Shown here: positions 40,607 to 48,703 of the stretch, in pieces | Position numbering within the stretch: the first letter of the stretch is position 1 | Layout of the letters: the number at the start of each line of letters is the position of its first letter | Assembly (NCBI RefSeq): GCF_003966975.1 | Contig: NZ_AP018437.1 | Location: 3,410,001 to 3,474,000 of the forward strand | Length of the DNA: 64,000 bases | DNA from: Pelolinea submarina | GTDB lineage: Bacteria; Chloroflexota; Anaerolineae; Anaerolineales; Anaerolineaceae | Direction of reading: 5' to 3' | Program-made: the position numbers and the translations under genes | The notes under the pieces: model-generated | What the model was told of the DNA's origin: nothing | The model's database searches: none | The model's input: the letters and a program-made list of their open reading frames with translations, nothing else

Positions 40607-42409
40607 TTAGCTGGAAAGCAGACCAGCTTTGATCACCTCACCGGCTTCATTGATGCTGGGCCAGATCGGAATCGAGGCCAGGATGCCAATGAGAATGATG
40701 GCGAACATGATTTTGGTCACGCTAACCTGCTTCTTGGCAACCAACCACCAGACAACCAGGGTCAGAATCAAGGGGAGCAAGTTGGGCATGAACATATTGA
40801 GGATGTCCTGAATGACGAAGGAAGAACCGCCGATCATGAAAGCCAGGGGGGTTTTCAGGGAGACAAAGCTCACGGTCAGGGCACCGATAACGAAGTTACC
40901 CAGGACCATAGCGCCACTCATCAAGCGATCAAGCGTGCCACTGCGCAGGATGTTGGTAACTGCATCGCGACCTTTTAAATAACCGGTCTTGTAAAGCCAC
41001 CAACCCACACCCCAAACGAAAGCAGCCATGGACACAAAGAAGAACAGCGGGCCCAGAATGTTGCCTTTGGTCGCCGTGCCAACCTGGCCGCCAGTAGCGA
41101 TGTTCATACCAATAGCGAGCAAAATCGGGATAACGATACCCTGCTGGATTGTGTCGCCAATACCAGCCATCGGGCCCATCAAGCCGACTTTGACAGCGTT
41201 GATGGCATCGTCAGTGATGTCCGCACCCAGGGCGCGTTCTTCTTCCATAGCAATGACAATACCGTTGATGATGCCGCCAATATCAGGTTGCGTGTTGTAG
41301 AAGACCAGGTGCCGTTTCAATGCAGCGGTTACGTCTTCTTTCTTGGTGTACAGTTTGGCAATGATGGGGGTCATTGAATGGCCGAAACCAATACCCTGCA
41401 TACGTTCCCAGTTGTAGCAACTGTGTGAGAAGCACAGCCAACGCCACCATGAGGCAAAGACGTCTTTCTCGGTGAGGATGCGTTTCTTTTCGGCAACTTC
41501 CTTTTCAACTTTCTCGGTTTTCTCAGCGGAATCACCCTTACCGGTGAATGTAACATGCATGAAAGCCAAAACGCCGCCGAGGGCAGCAAAAGGCAGTAAG
41601 TTGACACTGCCACCCATCAGGGTAGCGATAATGTAACCGGCGAAGAAGTACGGCCAAACATTTTTTACCAATAGGAATTTCAGGTTGAGCGCGATACCCA
41701 GAGCAGCCAGCATACCGGAAGCGGTGTACAGACCGGACATCACCCAAATCGCGTTAGCGGCCACCCAGTTCAAACCGGCTTGCACAGCGGCAGAGCCGAG
41801 GTAAGCTGCCAATGTGACCGGAACAGCATACAGCACGAACTGGAAGGGCTGCGAGTAGATGATGTTTGCCCTGGCAACACCTTTGATGTCGCCTTTCTCA
41901 GCGAAAGCATCCGCCTTGTGGGCGAAGGTGGCGCAGACAGCCATACGCAGTGACCAGGTAATGCTTCCAAGCAAACCCAGCGGCGCGGCAATAGCCAAAG
42001 CACCATTCACGTCCAAACCACTACCCAAGGCTAATGCAGTACCCAGGTAACCGGCCAGACCAGGATCACCAGGCAGTGAACCACCGGCTGAGATCCAGCC
42101 GAGGTACAAGACGTTGATGTTCGCGCCAATGGCAATACCTTCCGCAGGATGGCCCATGACGATACCAACCAGGGTACCGGCAACCAGAGGCCGATAGAAA
42201 ACGGTGTAACCCAGGTTGCCCAGGAACGGGGACATGGACATGTAATACATCAAGCCGATGATAATAGCCATCGGGAGACTCATGGTTACCGGTGTATCTT
42301 GAGCAACCGGAGCAGCCTGTGCGAAGATGAAGCTACCAGCGAGTAAAAGCATGGTGATCATCATAGCAATGGCAATTTGCTTTTTATCTTTCTTTACTGG
42401 AACATTCAT
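40607..42409 (-). CDS. Mannose-family PTS permease, fused IIC-IID
   Basis: A 600-residue protein. Residues 1-35 look like a signal-anchor (IAMMITMLLLAGSFIFAQA). Residues 45-295 are a IIC domain of the mannose/sorbose family (PLVAGTLVGIVMGHPAEGIA; ANINVLYLGWISAGGSLPGD). After a charged linker (KTEKVEKEVAEKKRI, about 298-312) the IID domain follows: ERMQGIGFGHSMTPIIAKLY, MEEERALGAD and VGLMGPMAGIGDTIQQGIV. In most bacteria IIC and IID are separate. Together with IIA and IIB upstream it phosphorylates and imports a hexose, amino sugar or polyol. AAGGAG lies 8 nt before the ATG. Confidence 0.93.
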   Translation of the reverse strand: MNVPVKKDKKQIAIAMMITMLLLAGSFIFAQAAPVAQDTPVTMSLPMAIIIGLMYYMSMSPFLGNLGYTVFYRPLVAGTLVGIVMGHPAEGIAIGANINVLYLGWISAGGSLPGDPGLAGYLGTALALGSGLDVNGALAIAAPLGLLGSITWSLRMAVCATFAHKADAFAEKGDIKGVARANIIYSQPFQFVLYAVPVTLAAYLGSAAVQAGLNWVAANAIWVMSGLYTASGMLAALGIALNLKFLLVKNVWPYFFAGYIIATLMGGSVNLLPFAALGGVLAFMHVTFTGKGDSAEKTEKVEKEVAEKKRILTEKDVFASWWRWLCFSHSCYNWERMQGIGFGHSMTPIIAKLYTKKEDVTAALKRHLVFYNTQPDIGGIINGIVIAMEEERALGADITDDAINAVKVGLMGPMAGIGDTIQQGIVIPILLAIGMNIATGGQVGTATKGNILGPLFFFVSMAAFVWGVGWWLYKTGYLKGRDAVTNILRSGTLDRLMSGAMVLGNFVIGALTVSFVSLKTPLAFMIGGSSFVIQDILNMFMPNLLPLILTLVVWWLVAKKQVSVTKIMFAIILIGILASIPIWPSINEAGEVIKAGLLSS

Positions 42410-42527
42410 TACTATATCTCCTTTAAGAATTTAATAATTTTTTATTTTCGACCTACCTACCAATAAAACTCAATAATTTATTAAGCACCTCCTTATTTAA
42501 TATTTTTAGTACCGTTAATTACATAGC

Positions 42528-43016
42528 TTATATAGCCGGAATGTCTTTAAATTCTTTGGATTTTTCCCCAGGTACAGACATGAAAGTAATTTCCACGCCG
42601 TCATCCTGCAGGGATTTTAAAACCTGATATTCCTCGCTGGAAATGGATGTATTTTTGAATACATTTTTCCTGCCAGGGCCCATACCCATACCACCGATAT
42701 TTAATGCAGAGAAAGTAATACCTGCATCATAGAGTTGTTTTGCGGTTTTCGGATATTTCATTAATATCATTGTTGTTTCGGGGGTCGGATTATCCTGCAA
42801 TGATTTCACACTGTTCTCGATAGTTTCCGCGACAACTTCCAATCCCGCGGGAGCTGCCAAACGGAGAACATCCACCATAAATGAGTCAGCAGCAACTAAA
42901 TCATCGACGATTTGAATCCGGGTGAAAGTCTTGGTTTTGCACCAAACCGCAATCACTTGACCGTGAATTAATCGGTCATCAATACGAACAAGGCTCCAGT
43001 TTTTGATAGTAAACAC
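42528..43016 (-). CDS. Mannose/sorbose-family PTS IIB
   Basis: A 162-residue protein. RIDDRLIHGQVIAVW (about residues 11-25) holds the phosphorylated His of IIB-Man/Sor proteins, and NIGGMGMGPGRKNVFKNTSI (about 107-126) is the conserved C-terminal loop. It takes phosphate from IIA and passes it to the sugar in the IIC-IID channel. The start is uncertain: the only standard start in frame is a GTG that overlaps the AAAGGAGG ribosome site; at normal spacing (8 nt) lies an ATC codon, which would give a product of usual length. The gene is 31 nt from IIA. Confidence 0.9.
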   Translation of the reverse strand: MFTIKNWSLVRIDDRLIHGQVIAVWCKTKTFTRIQIVDDLVAADSFMVDVLRLAAPAGLEVVAETIENSVKSLQDNPTPETTMILMKYPKTAKQLYDAGITFSALNIGGMGMGPGRKNVFKNTSISSEEYQVLKSLQDDGVEITFMSVPGEKSKEFKDIPAI

Positions 43017-43047
43017 CTCCTTTCATTAATAGATTAAATGCCGGATC

Positions 43048-43446
43048 TTAATTCCTGTTTAAAAATGGCTTAAGATTCTTGACAGAATCAGCTCCCACAC
43101 TTGTGATGGTTTCTGCTAATTCCGAGACTGTTATTCCATCACGGCTGAGCAGCGCTTCAATCAACATGGGTAAGTTCGCGCCCGTGACGCATTCGACGTT
43201 ATTCTTTAACACTTGGCGGGCTGTAACGTTGTAAGGCGTTCCGCACAAGATATCAATTAAAATCAATACTTCCTGGTCTCCGATTTTTGCCATGGTGTCA
43301 TCGACTTTTTGTGCAAAATCCTCCGGCTTATCTCCTGGCTGGAGCGTTAAAGCATATACATCTTCAGCAGGGCCCGCAATCATTTCAGATGATTTAATTA
43401 ACTGTTCAGACAGATTTCCATGGGAGACTACTACAATACTGATCAT
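43048..43446 (-). CDS. Mannose-family PTS IIA
   Basis: A 132-residue protein. SIVVVSHGNLSEQLIKSSEM (residues 3-22) contains the phosphorylated His (about residue 9), and ILIDILCGTPYNVTARQVL (about 67-85) is the conserved G-T/S-P loop of IIA-Man. It accepts phosphate from HPr. The ATG at 43446 has AAGGTG upstream and lies 4 nt after the stop of the regulator gene, so regulator and transporter are coexpressed. Confidence 0.92.
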   Translation of the reverse strand: MISIVVVSHGNLSEQLIKSSEMIAGPAEDVYALTLQPGDKPEDFAQKVDDTMAKIGDQEVLILIDILCGTPYNVTARQVLKNNVECVTGANLPMLIEALLSRDGITVSELAETITSVGADSVKNLKPFLNRN

Positions 43447-43450
43447 TTTT

Positions 43451-44209
43451 TTATTCACCTTTAAAAATTTTTTCTGTTGCATCTAAATTTATAAGTAAAT
43501 GGTAAAAATCACCGCAATAGGTTGCGGCCGAATACTCAATAATTTCACCTGTATCCAAATAGGTTGTGCGATACTCATGCAGGACAGCAGATGGTTCAGG
43601 CAAAGCTAAAAGTTCCCGTTCGCGTTCATTTGAAAGGGAGGCAAATACTTCCTGGGTTGCCCGGTCAATTTTCAAATGGAAGACATCCCGCAGTATTCTA
43701 AATAATGAAATTTGAGCGAGGTTGTATTCCAGGATCTTTGGGCAGAAACGATGATTCACTAAAACCAGGTGAATCGCCAGCGGAACATTATTGACCAGGC
43801 GCAGTCGTTCAATTTTTATCAGTTCATCGCCCGGCTCTAATTTCATTGCTTGGGCAAATTCTTCTTTGGGTTGTGTTACGACCTCGAGACTGAGCAAGCG
43901 ACTGCTGGGCGTTTTTCCGGATTTGATTAAATCATTAGAAAAACCATTCAGGGATACATTCACTGAAATATTGCGGTTGGGTTTCTTCACGAACGCGCCC
44001 CGCCCGGCTTGGACGTTGACCAAGTCCTCACGGATAAGCTGGCGGATGGTTTCACGGACAGTGGTGCGGCTAACGTTGAATTCTTCGCAAATCTCCCGCT
44101 CAGAGGGCAGCTTTGATTCCACCGGGTAAAAACCCGTACGAATCCTATCCCGTATAACCTCGGTTAGCTGGGAATGAAGCGGCTTCTGATGATTCCGGTC
44201 GATTTCCAT
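43451..44209 (-). CDS. GntR-family regulator with UTRA effector domain
   Basis: A 252-residue repressor-type protein. The winged helix covers residues 8-75: KLPSEREICEEFNVSRTTVR with the GRGAFV wing. The UTRA domain covers about 95-245 (LEPGDELIKIERLRLVNNVP; EIIEYSAATYCGDFYHLLIN), which usually binds a phosphorylated sugar. It is the first gene of the PTS operon (IIA 4 nt downstream) and so probably controls itself. A palindromic motif just after its own promoter, repeated before the HPr gene, is the likely operator. No ribosome site is evident at the ATG. Confidence 0.93.
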   Translation of the reverse strand: MEIDRNHQKPLHSQLTEVIRDRIRTGFYPVESKLPSEREICEEFNVSRTTVRETIRQLIREDLVNVQAGRGAFVKKPNRNISVNVSLNGFSNDLIKSGKTPSSRLLSLEVVTQPKEEFAQAMKLEPGDELIKIERLRLVNNVPLAIHLVLVNHRFCPKILEYNLAQISLFRILRDVFHLKIDRATQEVFASLSNERERELLALPEPSAVLHEYRTTYLDTGEIIEYSAATYCGDFYHLLINLDATEKIFKGE

Positions 44210-44238
44210 TATTTTTATTTCAGCCGATCTATCCGTCT

Positions 44239-44264
44239 ACTTGTAACAACTGGTAATTACAGGT
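44239..44264 (-). promoter_or_regulatory. Probable GntR operator downstream of its own promoter
   Basis: On the minus strand this reads TGTAATTACCAGTTGTTACA within a slightly longer element, an imperfect palindrome with TGTAA/TTACA arms. It matches the element at 45052-45073 (shared core TGTAAYTACCAGTTRTWAC). It begins about 10 nt after the -10 box, so a bound repressor would block initiation. Confidence 0.7.
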
Positions 44265-44274
44265 TGACTTAAAT

Positions 44275-44303
44275 ATTATAGAAATAATCCTCAAAGATGT
44301 CAA
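44275..44303 (-). promoter_or_regulatory. Consensus sigma-70 promoter of the GntR/PTS operon
   Basis: Perfect TTGACA (44298-44303) and TATAAT (44275-44280) on the minus strand with an exact 17-nt spacer. Such a strong promoter implies tight repression when the inducer is absent. Confidence 0.92.
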
Positions 44304-44334
44304 TAGACAAATATCACACAAAAAAACACCGATC

Positions 44335-44700
44335 TTATAGGTCGGTGTAGAAAATTATTTTAATTCCGTTGGGATCGTTGACAGAGAAAGCGCGCTGCCC
44401 CCAGGGTTTATCGGCAATTTCACCGAGGATGGCAATGCCTTTTCCCTGGACAAACTTGTAGTATGCGTTTACATCGTCAACTTCAATGGACAATTCAAAA
44501 CCTTTGGGTTGGATGGCTTCCTTGCCCGGTGCGACCGCCAGCATTTCAACTTTCATGCCGCCTAGGTGAATAACAGTTCCTTTTTGGGCCGGACCGCGGT
44601 CCCATTCCTGAATTACAGGGCATTCAAGCTGATTTCGATAGAAATTTACCGTTTTTTCGTAGTCATTTGCCCGAAATATGAAACAAAATTCCTTCGTCAT
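44335..44700 (-). CDS. VOC/glyoxalase-family protein
   Basis: A 121-residue single-module VOC protein. The first beta-alpha unit is EFCFIFRANDYEKTVNFYRN (residues 3-22), and the last is AFSVNDPNGIKIIFYTDL. Metal-ligand candidates are His in GTVIHLGGMKVEML and Glu in LSIEVDDVNAYY. It could be a glyoxalase-like detoxifier of methylglyoxal, which forms from the dihydroxyacetone phosphate produced by the neighbouring pathways; that link is inference. It follows HPr by 42 nt, with AAGGAG about 10 nt before the ATG (an in-frame TTG upstream is too close to it). Confidence 0.82.
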   Translation of the reverse strand: MTKEFCFIFRANDYEKTVNFYRNQLECPVIQEWDRGPAQKGTVIHLGGMKVEMLAVAPGKEAIQPKGFELSIEVDDVNAYYKFVQGKGIAILGEIADKPWGQRAFSVNDPNGIKIIFYTDL

Positions 44701-44742
44701 TGCTTCCAATCTCCTTAATACCGATAAATTTGAGGTTCCTGA

Positions 44743-45027
44743 TTAGTCTTCTTCGCCAAAATTGGTTGCAAAGAGTTCACTAAAGGTATTCATAGCTTCT
44801 TCGGCATTATCGCCATCGATAGTCACTTTGACCACGTCATTTTGATTGGCGCCGATGGAAAGTACACAGGTAAAACTCTTAGCGTTGACCTGGGGAGTTT
44901 GCTTGCTTACATTTGCGATCACGATCGAATTTCCTTCCATCTTGGCAGCTGCTTTTACAAAACGAGCCGCCGGACGGGCATGCAGTCCAACTTTATTCGT
45001 AACAGTAAATTCTTTTGTAAACGACAT
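44743..45027 (-). CDS. ptsH: PTS phosphocarrier protein HPr
   Basis: A 94-residue HPr. VTNKVGLHARPAARFVKAAA (residues 9-28) contains the phospho-accepting His, and NAKSFTCVLSIGA (about 49-61) the position equivalent to Ser46, which in Firmicutes is phosphorylated by HPr kinase. It carries phosphate from Enzyme I to the PTS IIA proteins and to DhaM. Its promoter region contains the GntR-type operator, so HPr supply appears to be controlled together with the mannose-family PTS. Enzyme I is not encoded in this window. Confidence 0.93.
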   Translation of the reverse strand: MSFTKEFTVTNKVGLHARPAARFVKAAAKMEGNSIVIANVSKQTPQVNAKSFTCVLSIGANQNDVVKVTIDGDNAEEAMNTFSELFATNFGEED

Positions 45028-45051
45028 AACTACAAAATCCTTTCGAGATAA

Positions 45052-45081
45052 ACTTGTAACTACCAGTTATAACAGATTATA
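45052..45081 (-). promoter_or_regulatory. HPr promoter -10 with GntR-type operator
   Basis: The plus strand reads ACTTGTAACTACCAGTTATA then AC at 45052-45073, matching the element at 44239-44264. TATAAT on the minus strand (45076-45081) directly precedes it. No good -35 is visible. Same order (-10, then operator) as at the GntR promoter. Confidence 0.65.
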
Positions 45082-45259
45082 AGTATATATTATTTTTATT
45101 ACTTTGGAAGGATTTTAATCATTAAATATTGATTACACATCTCTAAGCGCAAGAATAACTCCAATCGCGTAGTACAAGCTTTACAATTTAACCCGGGGCT
45201 GCCCGGTTCGATGCACTTCTTTACCAAGCGGTTTCTCAAATCGTTTTCCCGATGAAAAA

Positions 45260-45283
45260 AGAGCCTGCTTGTCGGCAGGCTCT
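45260..45283 (-). terminator. Terminator after dhaM
   Basis: AGAGCCTGC (45260-45268) / GCAGGCTCT (45275-45283), loop of 6, followed on the minus strand by six T. It separates the Dha/Glp unit from the HPr unit. Confidence 0.92.
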
Positions 45284-45304
45284 GATCCTTCATTTTAGTA
45301 AAGC

Positions 45305-46045
45305 TCAATCCTCGTCAAACTTGCTTTCCACGAGTTCAGTCAAGGCTTTCAACGCTTCGTCTCTCTGTTTACCTGTCGCCGTAACCTGAATCTGGTGACC
45401 TTTCAGTACACCCAGGAAAGTTATCGCGGTGAGACTTTTAGCAGAGGAAGGCCCCTTGCCGGTGGTAAGATTCGTCACCATTATATCTGCGTCGTACTTG
45501 GAAGCGGTTTGAACAAATCGGACACCCGGGCGGGCATGCAATCCATGCTCATTTTGAAGTGTTAAGACAACTTCATGCTTATTCGGATCAGCATTTTGAT
45601 CCGCCGGCACTTCCACCGGCTGCTGCGGTAATTCCGGCTCGAATTGTTCTTCCTTGGGTTTGATGGAGTTGAAAGCTTCGGTGTAAACCTGCTCCAAAGT
45701 GCCCCCCGCGCTGGCTTGGGCTGCCCCCACTACGGCCCCTTCAATAAAAGGTCCCGGGCAAACACGCACCCTGGTACGCACATCATCCGGAAGTAATTCC
45801 AGCGCCATTTGAGTGCTAAGTACAGCGCTGCCTAAATCCATCAACACCAAAACCCCTTCTTTCGAATCGACCTTCTGGATAGCATCCGCAATTTCTACCG
45901 CGTTCGTTCCAAAATCCTGGTTGTCCTCCCCCACGCCCGCAGCTGTGGCGATTTTAACCTGTCCGGAAGCGATCATTTGCAATGCCATGCCAGCCGCACT
46001 CTCAGCCAACTTTTTACTGTGAGATACTAATACTAAATTAACCAT
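45305..46045 (-). CDS. dhaM: DhaM, PTS phosphoryl donor of dihydroxyacetone kinase, fused to HPr
   Basis: A 246-residue protein. Residues 1-125 are the EIIA-Man-like DhaM domain: LVLVSHSKKLAESAAGM with the active His (about residue 9) and VLMDLGSAVLSTQMALELL. A Pro/Glu-rich linker (about 133-155) leads to an HPr domain, LQNEHGLHARPGVRFVQ, with its own phospho-His (about 170). E. coli DhaM adds an Enzyme I domain as well; that third part is absent here, so an external Enzyme I must load it. It passes phosphate to ADP on DhaL. Ribosome site GCAGGT. Confidence 0.93.
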   Translation of the reverse strand: MVNLVLVSHSKKLAESAAGMALQMIASGQVKIATAAGVGEDNQDFGTNAVEIADAIQKVDSKEGVLVLMDLGSAVLSTQMALELLPDDVRTRVRVCPGPFIEGAVVGAAQASAGGTLEQVYTEAFNSIKPKEEQFEPELPQQPVEVPADQNADPNKHEVVLTLQNEHGLHARPGVRFVQTASKYDADIMVTNLTTGKGPSSAKSLTAITFLGVLKGHQIQVTATGKQRDEALKALTELVESKFDED

Positions 46046-46089
46046 TACAACCTGCTTTCGGATATATTGTTCTCTGGTTTGATTTTAAC

Positions 46090-46383
46090 TCAGGAATTCT
46101 TTTTCCCTTTTTTATAATTATCCGGTTTGCCAAATAAGCTATGAAAATAATTCATCCCCAAAAATACCAACCAAATACTTGCGCCCATTACAACCCCCCA
46201 TAAAATTCCATTCCAGAGGGTGCCGCCTCCGGAAACCGATTGCCATGCCACCCAAATTGCCAGCGCAACACTGACAACCGTTATGGCCGTGAACCCGGTA
46301 CTCCTTGGGATCCACGCCTGCCGCAGCGGTTTTTCGTCCTTCTCTTTCTTTTTATCATTTTTCTCAACGGTATTTTTTGTCAA
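46090..46383 (-). CDS. Small two-helix membrane protein in the glycerol cluster
   Basis: A 97-residue protein with a Lys/Glu/Asp-rich N-terminus (KNDKKKEKDEKP), two hydrophobic helices (TAITVVSVALAIWVAWQSV; LWNGILWGVVMGASIWLVFL) and a basic tail (KPDNYKKGKKNS). I do not recognise the family. A TTG start at 46383 with AGGTGG 4-6 nt upstream fits best; a more distant TTG would add residues that lie across a hairpin. It sits between glpK and dhaM on the same strand and may be cotranscribed with them. Confidence 0.6.
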   Translation of the reverse strand: MTKNTVEKNDKKKEKDEKPLRQAWIPRSTGFTAITVVSVALAIWVAWQSVSGGGTLWNGILWGVVMGASIWLVFLGMNYFHSLFGKPDNYKKGKKNS

Positions 46384-46431
46384 AAGCCACCTCGCCCAAA
46401 TATCTGCCCGGTAAAGCAAAACTTAATAGAA

Positions 46432-46456
46432 GGGGCGGCTGATATGCGGCCGCCCC
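46432..46456 (-). terminator. GC-rich hairpin after glpK
   Basis: GGGGCGGC (46432-46439) / GCCGCCCC (46449-46456), 9-nt loop. On the minus strand it is followed by TTCTATTAAGTTTTG, a poor T-run, so termination may be partial and allow read-through to dhaM. Confidence 0.6.
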
Positions 46457-46479
46457 GGGAATGTTCTTTCAGGAAGAAA

Positions 46480-47979
46480 TTACTCGACCCAATCAAAGGT
46501 GCGGGTAACAGCTTTCTTCCATCCTTTATAAATCTTCTCGCGCTTAGCCTCATCCATAGCAGGCTTCCATTCCTTGTCCTTGCCCCAATTCGCGCGCAGG
46601 TCGTCCACCTTAGCCCAGAAGCCAACCGCCAGGCCGGCCGCATAGGCGGCGCCCAGAGCGGTGGTTTCGGCAACGGTCGGGCGGATAACCGGAACGCCCA
46701 GAATGTCGGACTGGAACTGCATCAGCAGTTCGTTGAAGACCATGCCGCCGTCCACTTTGAGAGCTTTCAGCGCCACGCCGGAGTCCTTGTTCATGGCATC
46801 CAGCACTTCACGGGTCTGGTAGGCGGTAGCTTCCAGTACCGCGCGGGCAATGTGGCCGGCATTGACATAGCGGGTCAGGCCGACGATCGCACCGCGGGCA
46901 TCGCTCTTCCAGTAGGGAGCAAACAGACCGGAGAAGGCCGGTACGAAGTAAATGCCGCCGCTGTCATCGACAGTCTTGGCCAGATCTTCAATTTCCGGTG
47001 ACTTCTTGATCATCTTCAGGTTATCGCGCAGCCACTGCACCAAAGCGCCGGTGATGGCGATGGAGCCTTCCAACGCGTACACGGCCGGCTGGTCGCCGAT
47101 CTTGTAACCCAGGGTGGTCAACAGACCGTTCTTGGACTGGATCGGTTTGGTGCCGGTGTTCAACAGCATGAAGCAGCCGGTTCCGTAGGTGTTCTTGGCC
47201 TCGCCGGGGTCATAGCAGGTTTGGCCGAAGAGGGCCGCCTGCTGGTCACCCAGGTCACCCGCAACCGGGATGCCGTCCAGGCCGCTGTTCATGCACTTGC
47301 CGTAAACTTCGCTGGAGGCTTTGATGGCCGGGAGCATGGAGCGGGGGATGCCCATGACTTTGAGCATGTCCGGATCCCAGTCCAGGGTTTCCAGGTTCAT
47401 CAGCATGGTGCGGGAAGCGTTGGACACGTCGGTGACGTGCACGCCGCCTTTGGGGCCGCCCGTCAGATTCCAGATCACCCAGGTGTCAATGTTGCCGAAC
47501 ATCAGTTCGCCTTTGTCGGCTTTTTCGCGCGCACCGGGGACATTATCCAGCATCCATTTGACTTTCGGGCCGGAGAAATAGGTCGCCAGGGGCAGGCCTA
47601 CTTTTTCGCGGAAGCGATCCTGGCCCCCGTCTTTCGCTAATTCATTGCAGATTTGATCGGTGCGGGTATCCTGCCAGACGATCGCGTTATGGATCGGTTT
47701 TCCAGTGGCTTTTTCCCATACTACGGTGGTCTCGCGTTGGTTGGTGACTCCAACTGCGGCCAGATCGCTGGCCATTACACCGGTTTTCTTCAAAGCGCCT
47801 GCGATTACTTCCTGTGTTCTTTCCCAAATTTCCATTGGGTCATGTTCCACCCAACCGGGTTTGGGATAGATCTGTTCGTGCTCTTTTTGATCAACACCGA
47901 TGACTTTGCCACTGTGATCAAAGATCATAAAGCGTGTACTGGTTGTACCCTGATCTACTGCACCAACATATTTAGCCAT
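46480..47979 (-). CDS. glpK: Glycerol kinase
   Basis: A 499-residue FGGY-family kinase making glycerol-3-phosphate. [15 protein letters not shown] (residues 7-21) is the phosphate-binding loop. [20 protein letters not shown] and WQDTRTD bind glycerol, [10 protein letters not shown] (about 243-252) and [15 protein letters not shown] are the signature region, and [20 protein letters not shown] (about 397-416) is the ATP site. Firmicute GlpK is activated by HPr at a His in a YHFYG-like loop before IPIAG; here that stretch reads [19 protein letters not shown] without His, so that PTS control is probably absent. It is 18 nt downstream of dhaL. Confidence 0.97.
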   Translation of the reverse strand: MAKYVGAVDQGTTSTRFMIFDHSGKVIGVDQKEHEQIYPKPGWVEHDPMEIWERTQEVIAGALKKTGVMASDLAAVGVTNQRETTVVWEKATGKPIHNAIVWQDTRTDQICNELAKDGGQDRFREKVGLPLATYFSGPKVKWMLDNVPGAREKADKGELMFGNIDTWVIWNLTGGPKGGVHVTDVSNASRTMLMNLETLDWDPDMLKVMGIPRSMLPAIKASSEVYGKCMNSGLDGIPVAGDLGDQQAALFGQTCYDPGEAKNTYGTGCFMLLNTGTKPIQSKNGLLTTLGYKIGDQPAVYALEGSIAITGALVQWLRDNLKMIKKSPEIEDLAKTVDDSGGIYFVPAFSGLFAPYWKSDARGAIVGLTRYVNAGHIARAVLEATAYQTREVLDAMNKDSGVALKALKVDGGMVFNELLMQFQSDILGVPVIRPTVAETTALGAAYAAGLAVGFWAKVDDLRANWGKDKEWKPAMDEAKREKIYKGWKKAVTRTFDWVE

Positions 47980-47997
47980 TTTGTAATCCTTTTCAAT

Positions 47998-48633
47998 TTA
48001 TTCCTTAGTCCATACATCGGCAGCAGTTTTTAAAAGCAGGTAAGATGAAGTTGCACCCGGATCCTGATGTCCGGCACTGCGTTCTCCCAGATAACTGGCT
48101 CTGCCTTTACGCGCTACCAATGGTATGGTCGATTCCATTCCTTTTTTTGCAGCATCCGCAGACAAATGCAACGCTTCCTCAAATGATGTTCCATCCTTAG
48201 AAGCATCCAGTAGTGTCTGTACGGCCGGGGTCAATGCATCTACCATTGTCTTATCCCCCACAGCAGCTTTCCCAAGCCTAATGATGCCGTTATTTGCAGC
48301 TTCAAGAGCCTCTGCCCAATCCGATAACGTGAGTTCCATTTTTCCATTCAACCGGTTGCCTGCCTGAATAAACAAGGTCGAGTAAAGCGGCCCACCGGCT
48401 CCGCCGACAGTTGAGAGAAGGGTCATGCCGACGGTTTTGAAGATTGAACCGATATCTTTATCTTGTACACCCGGTAATTTTGTCACTACAGCCTGAAAAC
48501 CACGATGCATATTCGCTCCGTGGTCAGCGTCTCCGATGATCGAATCGAGGTCGGTCAGATAATCTTTATTTTCCGTGATGACCTGATCGTAGGTTTGAAG
48601 CCATTTGATAACGTCGTCGTTGTTAATTGTCAA
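47998..48633 (-). CDS. dhaL: Dihydroxyacetone kinase ADP-binding subunit DhaL
   Basis: A 211-residue protein. LDSIIGDADHGANMHRGFQA (about residues 28-47) holds the Asp residues that bind the two magnesium ions of the ADP cofactor. GGAGGPLYSTLFIQAG (about 76-91) and ARKGRASYLGERSAGHQDPG (about 174-193) complete the nucleotide pocket. In PTS-type kinases ADP stays bound and is rephosphorylated by DhaM. The start codon is TTG, set by AAAGGAG at 6-nt spacing. It lies 70 nt after dhaK. Confidence 0.95.
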   Translation of the reverse strand: MTINNDDVIKWLQTYDQVITENKDYLTDLDSIIGDADHGANMHRGFQAVVTKLPGVQDKDIGSIFKTVGMTLLSTVGGAGGPLYSTLFIQAGNRLNGKMELTLSDWAEALEAANNGIIRLGKAAVGDKTMVDALTPAVQTLLDASKDGTSFEEALHLSADAAKKGMESTIPLVARKGRASYLGERSAGHQDPGATSSYLLLKTAADVWTKE

Positions 48634-48703
48634 ATCGTTCTCCTTTTTTGGCTGAAGGCTGTGGGGAATTCCCCGCAGCCTTCTTATTAATAATCAATCG
48701 ACG

